Part shown: one piece after another, positions 1 to 9,897 of the stretch
Numbering within the stretch: position 1 is the stretch's first letter
Layout of the letters: the number at the start of each line of letters is the position of its first letter
Assembly: GCA_002633005.1 (NCBI GenBank)
Contig: NMRA01000489.1
Location: 172,034 to 236,033 of the forward strand
Direction of reading: 5' to 3'
Origin: Phoronis australis
Taxonomy: Eukaryota > Phoronida > Phoronidae
DNA: 64,000 nt
Program-made: the position numbers and the translations under genes
The notes under the pieces: generated by a model
What the model was told of the DNA's origin: nothing
The model's input: the letters and a program-made list of their open reading frames with translations, nothing else
Database searches by the model: none

Positions 1-1363
1 CCCCGGCCGTCCATCCCCAATCGACATCCACCTGTATGCACCCATACACCAGTTATATATACCGGCAACAGCAGTTTTAGTTTTAGAATTCCGCCCCGCG
101 GCACACCTCCCCGGTTTGGTCACTAGTTCAACAAGGCCATGGGGAAGTATTTCGGAAATTGCAGGGCACAGACTGATTCAACATCGCCCGGGCCCAAATT
201 AAACTAGTCAATTTCTTCCTTATCGCCTCCACTTCAACCCATCCCCCTTATCACCAGTTGGCCGTACGTGGCACTGCATGATCACGGCGCATCACTTTTT
301 AGACCTGAGGACGTTGCCCGGCAGGATTTTGACTTTTTTCGATATTTTTTTGGATTTCACAATTTAATTGTTTTACCAAAACACTCAGTGTATAGGGGTT
401 TAAATTACTAACATAAGAAACGTCTACCGCGTGCTGTGAAATACAGAGAAATACAAAGAGAAACAACTCCACTATACGGCCATCTCGGAATGAGCGGGTG
501 GAACTCAAAAGAGTATGTCGGAAACATGAAGTCATACCATGACTGACTTCCAACTAGAATAAAATGAGTTATATAGGATCAAGTTTCGCTGAATACTATA
601 AAGATATTAATTATATGAAAAATCATATTTTCGAATGATTTTTTACTTTTAATGCCAGTCTACCTTTAAGTGGGTCGCGTAATCATGAGTTTTAAAGAAA
701 ATTGTCAAAAAGACTTTGGCTGCACGGTACATTCAACAAAACAACTCCATGTACGTGATAACCGGGAAAATGTCGCTTGATACTGAGCTAAGAAATCTCA
801 AATACGCTGTTGCAGTTTTCTAAATTGTTATATTGTTCTTGTGTTATATAATTTTGATACAGCTTTACAATAATTAAAAAATGTTTTCTGAACCAGTTTG
901 CTTTGGAAAGTCAGTAGGCCCTACAAAAGTGAGCTAGGCTGGACTTTTACCAAGCGTTGTATACATGAATACAAGAACATAATTCTTTCGATTTGCGGTC
1001 CGTAACTGTATCACTTCTTGTATTGTCCTTGAGATGAAATAAAGAGTTAAAAACACGAGCACATTTTCAAGTGAGCGCAGCTAGATAAAAAACACATTGA
1101 ATTTTTAAAGATTCTCTGACAGTGATTCATGCAGGGGCCATCCCAACAAAAAATCTGACCAGGGCCCTCGAAGGGTAAATACAGTACTGTTATGTAGTTG
1201 ACAAATGTTCTCGGAAAGTTTCTCTCCTTTTTTCTCGACTGTCAGCACAGCATAGATCCGAGTCGTCTAGTCAGGCAGGAACTTGGCAATGAGGACTCCT
1301 GTCAGCAGCTCAACAAGCGTTCCGAACTCCCTCAAGAGGCGCTGCGTACGACAGATGTCAAAC
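1..1363. other. Upstream flank, no gene recognised
   Basis: AT-rich non-coding sequence upstream of the GSTK gene. The small open frames on both strands have no recognisable motif or splice pattern. The proximal part (about 1200-1363) should hold the GSTK 5'UTR and promoter, but I see no convincing TATA box. An in-frame upstream ATG at 1283 would add 27 residues without similarity to GSTK proteins, so I did not use it as the start. Confidence 0.5.
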
Positions 1364-4300
1364 ATGGCTGCTCCCTTGAAGACGGTGACTCTGGAACTGT
1401 TTTATGATGTAGTTTCCCCATATTCATGGGTTGCTTTTGAAGTAAGTAGGTGTGAGGTATTTTTGAGGTTTTGGTTCGAGGCAATTATTTCTGTTTCCAT
1501 GAAAAGCTGCCTAATTTCACTTGTAGACATGAACACTCAATTATCAGTCGGGAGATGTCGAGTTGAGTCCACACCGCCGCACACGGCGCACGGTAAGCCA
1601 CGTCGTTACTCGTTAGCTGTACGCCTGTAGTGAAAAAAATCACTTTGTTCCAAGTTTCGAACCCGGGATTTCTCGCTAAAAAGTCAAATGTCCTAACCAG
1701 TCGTCCCAAGAGCAATTACAACTAGGCAAGTGTTAAGAGAGACCTTTATATTACCGACAGTAAATCACTGCAGATTCACCATACTGCCATAATGCCAGTA
1801 TGGCAGTATTACTGGCATACTGACTTTCCCATCGTCGAATGACTAGGGGACACGCGGCCTGGTGCTCAACATCAGACTGGCCTCCTCTACATCCTATTCC
1901 TACTCAGTCTCAGGAGGTTGTATACTCCCTCTCTACCGTTGTGAGTAAGCACCATTGTTGGGCACCAGTATAGTGAGGAATCACGGTGTTCCAACTCCTA
2001 AATCTGGTATTCCTGGCTTTAAAGCCATGTAGGTGTCTTAATCCATTGACCAAAGGCATTTGTCCATTGGTGAACGAATAAGAGAGCCTTCATGTCACTA
2101 TAATCACTTAGCTAGGGCTCGACGTTAATGACTGTCGGATTGAGTGGCACAACAAAGAATTTGTACTAGTTTACATTTTTGTTCTGTAATTTCAGATTCT
2201 GACTCGTTATCGCAACAAGTGGAACCTTGATCTTCAGTTCAGACCATTTTTCTTGGGTGGTATTATGGAAGGGGCAAGTAAGATGTTGATTTTATCACAG
2301 GGAAAGTTTGAGACAATTATAGAACTTAGATTGCTTTGTGCAAACTATTTGCTGTTAAGATATGAGCACAACCCTAGAAATCACTTTATACCCAGGTTCT
2401 CATTCATTCTCTTGCATAGATTCGCCAGTAAGATGGAGCACAGAGGAGTAGAAGGCACCTTTGTGCAATGCTTGATTGTCTGCCAATAAACCCAGGATTC
2501 AAACCCAGGTCTTCCAAAGAGGAGTCCTTAGCTCAAACAACTGAGCTACGAGTCTAGTGAATATGTAACCTATTAAGGTGGTGTTATTAATGAAATTAAT
2601 CATAGATTGCCCGAAGATTAATTGTTTTGATATTTGAACTGATTTTGTTAGCCCGAGGATGCTACGACGTGACTCAAAACAAACTTTAACTGTGCATCAC
2701 TGGCTGACACAAAAACACAATCAACGTTTTGGTTAAATATACGTAGTGTGTGGATGAAACAAGCATGTAAAGAAGAGTGTTAGAATGAAAATAAGGAACT
2801 GAGAACCCACTGACAGCATTCAGATACACTATCAAACAAATGAATGTAGGTCTACGGTCAATCACCACCCACTATACCAACTTCATTGGAGTCTTTATAC
2901 AAGGAATTAAGAGGTCATGTGAGAAATTTCCTGCATGTTTTAGAATTTCATGATTGTGAAGTTCATTGATAACAATAGAAATGTTTATAATATAAAAAAA
3001 AATAATTGCAGGCGGTCTGATACACGTTGTACCAGATGTGCGCAGGCCTCGCATGTGGACTCATTGCACTGTTCACCTGGAAATATTTTTATGCTTTATT
3101 AATATATGGTTAAAAAATAATAAATAAATAAATGTTAGCAAGAATCAATTAAACAATAAACTGAACATTTTGTGACATCAAATTGACATAGTTGATCATG
3201 TAAGTAGTAGTTTAAAGTGTGCAAGACTCAGTTATTATTATTACACTTCCAAACTGCGGTTGTTCGCAAGACATCAGAATCTACCAATAGTTACAACTAC
3301 CTGGGAAGTTGTTCATGATTGTTTGTGTGAAATTTTCCTGTACTTGTGATCTTACGTATGAATGTTCTGACAATTTAGGTAACAAGCCACCTGGTCTAGT
3401 ACCCAACAAGTTCAAGTACATGGTCCAAGACTTGGAAAGGCTGTCCAACTACTGTAACATTCCCATACGCCAGCCTGAGGTATGTTTGTCAGACAGTAAA
3501 GGCTACCCAGGGGCCTAAAGACTCGCTTACTGTTTTCATCTGGCTAAATGTCCAAGACATATAAATTGAAAATCTCTAAAATGATATAGTTTATGTTAAG
3601 CTGAACCTTGGAAATTTGGAGTAAGCGTAACACTAGAAATGCCGAATTTAGGGAGGTAAAATTTACTATTAATTTATTTTGTTAAAACATTTCACAAAAA
3701 ATAAAATTTTCTTTTCTGCCATATTGCGTTCTAAACTAAACATTTCCTGCTCTTGTTTTTTAGGATGTTGTCGAGGTGATGTTTGTAAAAGGTACGCTGG
3801 TCCCAATGAGGTTCATAACTGCTGTTGACATGGAAACGCCCAAATATACGGAGGAGTTGTCACGACAATTGTGGCTCAGAATATGGAGTAGAGTGAGTGA
3901 ATATGGAGTAGAGTGAGTGAATATGGAGTAGAGTGAGTGAATATGGAGTAGAGTGAGTGAATTTGGAGTAGAGTGAGTGAATTTGATTATAACTTGTCGT
4001 TTTTTAATGGAAAATAGTTTATTTTTGTGTGTGACATTAAAAATTAAGTTTCATTTTGATATTGGATAATCATCGAATGTAATTTATGATTCAGTAATAA
4101 ACACTAAAAAAGTAGGCCAACACAGTAATACTTGTGTGAGGCATGAGCGAATCCAAACTTATTTCTCATGGTAGATGAGGTGAATATGACTGGGGGTCTA
4201 AATGTGAATCAAGAGCTCGAGTAAGGGGTTACCGCAAATTGGAGGGAGTAAAACATGTTTTTGTTATCCCAAATATTCTTGTTTGCAAAATCAACGCTTC

Positions 4301-7300
4301 ATCAATGGAGGCTGAAATCAGGCGTGGCTATCGTCATCATTAATCACCACCCGTACCTTACCCCCATTCAACATGCTGCAGCCTTGATTTAGCTTTCGTG
4401 GAGTCTTCGTCTCACTTTGGACATGCCTGTTTGCATAAATTACGTGGTACGGAAACTAGCTTTCAACATAGTTAGGAGGCGATAATATCTGCCTGTGTTC
4501 ACTGCATATATTGTTGCACACAACACTTACTGCCATTTGGGTGACAATGTGTGTCGATGTGGACGACATGTATTGAGGCACTCGGTGTATATTGTCTCCC
4601 AGACGACATTATGTGTCAAGTGTGACAATATGTTTCACAATCCTTTCTGTGCCAATATTATTGACAGAGGACAAGTACAAATTTCTCACTAATTGCAATA
4701 CATATATTGAACTTCGAAAAGAGCATATTGACACGTCTTGTATTGTTGTAAGTACCCTTTCATATTTAAATTCGTTCCACTGATATTATCAGAGCATATG
4801 GTACATCTTGTTAACCTCAACTACTTTGAATGTTTTGCCTTTCAGCTTTAGTAAAAACTTGTTCCGCACTTAAATATCGAAAATGTGTTTTTTGTTTAAT
4901 GGGCCACAAGCCTTTGTTACAAAAATAGTGTCTATTTGGTGTATCTGGAGTCGATCGTAATTCTGGTGCGACGGGACGTTCGTATCTTTACACTTATTGT
5001 CTTTGTTGCGTCTCAGTGCGCCTTTGTTACGTGGGCATGCGGGCGCGACTGTAGGTGTCGGGAACTTTGCTAGCGACAGGCTTAGGAGAAGGGTGTTTCC
5101 TTCCTTTTCCTTCATGAAAATTGATCGTTATCGTGTAACTGAACTGAAACGTATGCCTGATGAGATGAAATACACATTTTTGATGTTCAGTGGAGACTTG
5201 CTCTGTTACACTGGGTTTTAGTAGAATCTGTCATTCATTGTGACCATACTGTGATGTCTGTTAAATGCTTCTGTAGTCTTGAAGCAGTTCCAGACCCTTG
5301 AATCTATGCACACAGTATAAACAGTGGTCTGAAATTGTACTGTGTTTGGTCAAAGGAAGATAAAGACTAAAATAAACTCATCATATCATGTGTTGTTTTT
5401 TGCAAAATGTTCATTTATTATAGTAGACAATAGGTGGAGCTAATGACATGCATTCAGGTGATTGGTTTATTGATGTTGTCTTTTACTTTTGGTAGAACGA
5501 AGACATCACAGAACCACAGAGCCTCCTGGAGGTAAGAAAGGTGTTGATGACGTTCTGGTTTTAGTCAAGAATTTGTCTTTTTACTCACAGATTTGCTTCT
5601 CAGTTTCTTGCGATTTCAGAAACTATAGATTTTCTAAAAGTTCTTACACTGACATGCCAAATTTAACAGTTGTTGTGAACAGAGCAGTTGCGGTTGACAT
5701 TGCGTCACAACATGAAATGAGCTACTGATGGACACCCATAGACAGTGTCGGAATTCAATTTTGGAACTTTTTATTTCTTTTATTTATTGTTAATCAACAA
5801 CTGACAACCGTGTCTCAATTATGATGACTGCAAAACAATTCATACAGTATGTCCTTAGTATGAGTTTCAATTCAATTGTTTCGTGCAATAGGCTCGACAA
5901 TACGGCCCACGCATGTTTGATGCATTTCATGATTTTGCCAATTTAGGAGTACAACATTGATGACAAGTGAAATTATACTGTGTTCAAATTCTGTACCATA
6001 GCTGTGTTTCGATAAAATGTGCTCATACATAACAGTCTTTGGAAAATTAAAAAAGATCAATCTTGACAATTCAGGGGATTTCATCTACTGTGCTGGTGTC
6101 GTTTTTCAAATGCATTGTTGGCTCATAAACATCTGGCTTCATCACATTAACTTAGGAATATGTAACCTGATTTTTTTTAATATTTGCATTGTAGGTGAGA
6201 CATAGTATCAGAATTTTCAAATGACGCGAGTGTGCGTTGAGAATCCTTCATACAAAAGAATTGCTATCTGTGTATTCCATTCAATGTATTTACAGTGTCA
6301 CTTTAAATCTTTGTTTTTGTGATGGTTGCTTAGTCAAACTTGCACCAAAAAGTATGTTACAGTGAACCTTTTTTCATTGTTGCTGCGTTCAAAATCACAA
6401 ATTTTATTTTCTTTTATGTTGTTTACGTATCACCTAGTTATCTGTGATATCACCTGATGTTTATGTGCTGACAGCCTATCTGTAATGTCACCTGATTTTT
6501 CTGTGCTGACAACCTATCTGTAATTTCACCTGGTGTTTATGTGCTGACAACCCATCTGTAATATCACCTGATGTGTATGTGCTGACAACTTATCTGTGAT
6601 ATCACCTGATGTTGATGTGCGGACAACCTATCTGTAATATCATCTGATGTTTTTGAGCTTACAACTTATCTGTATTTTCACCTGGTGTTGATGTACTGAC
6701 AACCTATCTGTGATATCATCTGATGTTGATGTGCTGACAACCTATCAGTGATATCACTTGATGTTGATGTGCTGACAACCATCTGTAATATCACCTGATG
6801 TTGATGTACTGACAGCCTATATTTGATATCACCTGCTGTCTATGTGCTGACAACCTATCTGTAATATCACTTGATGTTTATGTACTGACAACCTATCTGT
6901 AATATCCCCTGATGTTGATGTGCTGACAACCTATCTGTGATATCATTTGATGTTGTTGTGCTGATAACCTTCCGGCAATGTATCCGAAAAAATGACAGCA
7001 GCACTGTTGATGAAATAGCCAGAATTCTTATTGTCCGAAGTTGGTGAGATTTTACTGTATTGATAAAGTGAATGTATACACTTGCACATTAATTTGCAAA
7101 AACTCAGTGTTGGTGAATGTCTTGTACAAGTAGTGTCACCTAGTGGTGGAGAGCCAGCGTCATTGCTGTGTTGAATTATGTTTACTGCAGGTGAATGTCT
7201 TGTACAAGTAGTGTCACCTAGTGGTGGAGAGCCAACGTCATTGCTGTGTTGAATTATCTTTACTTCAGGCAGCAAAGCGAGCTGGAATANTATGTGCTGA

Positions 7301-9096
7301 CAACCTATCTGTAATATCACCTGATGTTTATGTACTGACAACCTATCTGTAATATCCCCTGATGTTGATGTGCTGACAACCTATCTGTGATATCACTTGA
7401 TGTTGTTGTGCTGATAACCTTCCGGCAATGTATCCGAAAAAATGACAGCAGCACTGTTGATGAAATACCCAGAATGCTTATTGTCCGAAGTTGGTGAGAT
7501 TTTACTGTATTGGTAAAGTGAATGTATACACTTGCACATTAATTTGCAAAAACTCAGTGTTTGTGAATGTCTTGTACAGGTAGTGTCACCTAGTGGTGGA
7601 GAGCCAGCGTCATTGCTGTGTTGAATTATGTTTACTGCAGCTGAATGTCTGTACAAGTAGTGTCACCTAGTGGTGGAGAGCCAACATCATTGCCGTGTTG
7701 AATTATGTTTACTGCAGGTGAATGTCTTGTACAAGTAGTGTCACCTAGTGGTGGAGAGCCAACGTCATTGCTGTGTTGAATTATCTTTACTTCAGGCAGC
7801 AAAGCGAGCTGGAATACCAGAGGCACAAGCTCAAAACTATCTAAGTCGCGTTAGTGATCAGAATGTGAAGGACAGGTTAAAGGCGTATACTGCGAGGGCA
7901 CTTGATAAAGGGGTCTGTACAAATACATGGTGTTAAGTCATGTTTTCCAATAAATTCTATGAAATGGGCAAACTATATGTTAAAGATTTACTCTCATGAT
8001 TTTGGTTTTTTGACCGTTTGCCTTGCCTGCCTAAATATAATGCTTTTGTAGACTGTCTTTCTGCATATGATGAAAAGTCATCTTGTGAAGGCTAAAAATG
8101 TGTATAAAAATCTTTATGTTTTCAAGGCTTTTGGAGCACCAACAATTCTACTGCACAGCAATGGAGATGAAGAGTTGTTTTTTGGCTCGGATCGTTTCGA
8201 TCTAGTAGCTCACATGATTGGTTAGTATATGATGTCCCTGGCAACATGCTGGCCATTTGTTGTATATTTTCAGCTCTTTCTCATCCAGTAATTCCTTTCT
8301 GTTTTGGGTGTAAAAGTAGGCAATGTGGTCTAGTGGGCAGGGATATTCCTGGAGTGCGCCTTTGCGCCATTAGCGCATAAAAAATAAAAAGGCACAAGTA
8401 GATTGCAGTAGTGCACCCCCCACCAGGAGTACATCTTTTAAACTGCAACACTTTTCCAAAAATGCAAGATTCTATTTAAGTTACTGCCAGTCGGGTAAAA
8501 CATGACTCTGTTCTTATTTTGATTGCCTTTGAGGTTTCTGTTTCATATGTTACCGCTTTAATTACACTAAGTCTGCTGGGCACAACTCTTAGAAAAAAGC
8601 ACACTTTTCATCATCAGGTGCGCCCAAAGGGCACAGATTCAAACTTGGTCAGGAACATCCCTGAGTAGGTTGAGTGTGAGCGTCGTGTTCATAAGGTTTG
8701 AATCCTGCTGGACCCCGCTTGGGTAGCGCACCCTTGGGGGCTGGGAGGCCATAGCCCCCCACTTATTTCAGTGATTCCCCGCCCATGCCCCACTGCTAGA
8801 CCCTTAAGGCTGGACTCTATCTCCTCAGCTCTGTCTTAATTTGTGCATAAGTGTACATGTGTATATTGATAAATGAAAATGGTCTTAGGCATTGCGTGGG
8901 TGTGGCTTAGTGATCTTCGCATGTCTGATGCAAGTGTATCAGACCACCTGCACTATATTTTAACAATGAGTTATCCTCTTTGAATAACAATGTCGGTTAT
9001 TGCTTAGAAAGAGTCATTGACAGAAATGATTATTGTTTAGTTGTATTTGCAGGTAAGAAATATGAAGGTCCACTGCCTGTGGCGTCTAAAATCTGA
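1364..9096 (+). CDS. GSTK1: Glutathione S-transferase kappa, eight exons
   Basis: Coding exons by GT-AG junctions: 1364-1441, 2196-2277, 3379-3479, 3764-3892, 5496-5531, 7796-7912, 8127-8220, 9053-9096. All phases join, giving 226 residues, the same length as human GSTK1. The DsbA-like thioredoxin-fold enzyme conjugates or reduces substrates with glutathione and acts in mitochondria and peroxisomes. Visible marks are ELFYDVVSPYSW (residues 11-22, with the presumed active-site Ser18 equivalent to human Ser16), GNKPPG-type SNKPPG (54-59), NEDITEPQ (131-138) and GSDR (201-204), all characteristic of the kappa class. The helical insertion domain is encoded mainly by exons 2-6. The start is set at the ATG giving MAAPLK, matching the family N-terminus; an in-frame ATG at 1283 would extend it. 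The protein ends in SKI, a plausible peroxisomal PTS1 variant (human ends ARL). Odd points: the exon 4 donor lies in a 20-bp tandem repeat, exon 6 uses a weak GTCTGT donor, and part of exon 6 is duplicated at 7268-7289. Confidence 0.95.
2254..2560 (-). repeat. tRNA-derived SINE in GSTK intron 2
   Basis: Read on the minus strand, 2538-2548 matches a pol III A box (TAGCTCAGTTGT) and 2495-2505 a B box (GGTTTGAATCC), with tRNA-like spacing. The body downstream (about 2360-2425) matches the reverse complement of 32130-32200, so both copies belong to one family. Outer boundaries are approximate; no target-site duplication was resolved. Confidence 0.7.
2993..3100 (-). repeat. SINE 3'-tail fragment in GSTK intron 2
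   Basis: The segment containing GGCGGTCTGATACACGTTG and GCAGGCCTCGCATGTGG matches 37325-37395, the tail of the SINE inserted in a LINE. It is truncated: the tRNA-like head is absent here. An A-rich stretch precedes it on the plus strand. Confidence 0.7.
3881..3985 (+). repeat. 20-bp tandem repeat spanning GSTK exon 4 donor
   Basis: Five copies of a 20-bp unit (ATATGGAGTAGAGTGAGTGA, the fifth with one change) plus 5 bases of a sixth. The first copy contains the last 12 coding bases of exon 4 and the 5' splice site GTGAGT at 3893, so each copy repeats a usable donor. Using a downstream donor would shift the frame by 20 or 40 bases, or for +60 bases meet an in-frame TGA. Confidence 0.95.
6431..6965. 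repeat. 38-bp minisatellite, GSTK intron 5
   Basis: About fourteen diverged copies of a 38-bp unit, with a recurring core of ACCTATCTGTAATATCACC followed by TGATGTTTATGTGCTGACA. Three further copies appear at 7291-7410 after the N at 7290. Confidence 0.9.
6840..7815. repeat. Duplicated intron 5/exon 6 segment joined by one N
   Basis: 6840-7289 and 7291-7815 are two versions of the same sequence: minisatellite end, a unique spacer containing CTTCCGGCAATGTATCC, 78-bp repeats, then the start of exon 6. The first version stops after about 22 bases of exon 6 (7268-7289) at an N (7290). The second (exon start 7796) gives the full exon. Two 78-bp units are present in the first version and three in the second. 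I read 7290 as an assembly join of two alleles; a real tandem duplication is the alternative. Confidence 0.8.
7108..7795. repeat. 78-bp repeat units before GSTK exon 6
   Basis: Units containing GTCTTGTACAAGTAGTGTCA and CCTAGTGGTGGAGAGCC occur at 7108-7265 (two) and 7565-7795 (three). Each ends in a CAG that mimics a 3' splice site; only the last (CTTTACTTCAG) precedes coding sequence. On the minus strand each unit holds CCACTAGGTGACAC, loosely like a CTCF core. Confidence 0.85.
8321..8740 (+). repeat. tRNA-derived SINE split by a MITE, GSTK intron 7
   Basis: An A-box-like TGGTCTAGTGG lies at 8326-8336 and a B-box-like GGTTTGAATCC at 8695-8705. Removing 8338-8663 plus a short repeat restores normal tRNA-like spacing between them. 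The downstream part contains a gene-like GC-rich stretch of unknown meaning. Confidence 0.6.
8338..8663. mobile_element. 326-bp MITE inserted in a SINE head
   Basis: The ends are inverted: CAGGGATATTCCTG at 8338 and CAGGAACATCCCTG ending at 8663. The flanks are AGTGGG (8332-8337) and AGTAGG (8664-8669), an imperfect target-site duplication. No coding sequence is seen. Confidence 0.55.
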
Positions 9097-9808
9097 CCTT
9101 CAATAGCTGCCAAAGAGAAGACAACATCTGAGCTGACACTTAGTGGAGACAGCTCAGCTGAGATTCTGAGAGGTGACAAGATGCAATAATTGGTAAAATC
9201 ATGTGATGTGAAGCTTCAGAGCTTTATCTATTGTGACTGGTTCACATGTTGATTTACAATTCACAAGTCGGAATGCAAAGTGTGCTGTGTGATACATGCT
9301 CTGTTTAATGATTATCATTCTACTTTGATTTGGGCATGAGGCAACAATTATTCATTCAAGCAAGTGTGGTACATTGACAATTTAGTCTTAACAAGATTAT
9401 CAAAGGTCCGAAACATCTTACATCAGTGGTTTTCCCCACTGAGCCTGTTTTGTGCCCAGAATGGTATTTCTGATGTTATTGATTTAGTGCTGAACCTTTG
9501 TCCAATGGCAGTGCTTGGTGATATCGTTGATTAACTAGTATTAAGTAATGTCCATCTGAATTTTAGACAGGCTTCATCCATGACTGATTGCAGGTTGAAA
9601 TTCGATTCCCATTCATCAGACTCTGTGTCAGGGGCTTCTATATGGCTTGTATGCACCTTGTTGTGAGAGTAGTTAAAGAAGCCCTTAAGTGTTCTGTATC
9701 CATGGTAATGACTGGGTTTTGGTGAACCAAAAATTTATTGCGGTAATACTACCCGAAACTCAAAAACGTCAGTGAAGGGCAGTTTGCCACTAATGTTCTC
9801 CCCTAGTT

Positions 9809-9897
9809 AATAAATCTTGTCTTTATTTTGGTTTTGATACTCTATACATTATAGATCACTTGTTTATGAATTCAGATCGGTCATTTTGTTCAATAAA
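9809..9897 (+). terminator. GSTK polyadenylation signals
   Basis: AATAAA occurs at 9809-9814 and 9892-9897, about 710 and 800 bases after the GSTK stop codon. Either could set the mRNA 3' end; the sequence does not decide between them. Confidence 0.5.

Noticed and set aside
7268-7289. Second GSTK exon 6
   Set aside because: Only 22 bases before an N and identical to the real exon start at 7796; treated as an assembly join.
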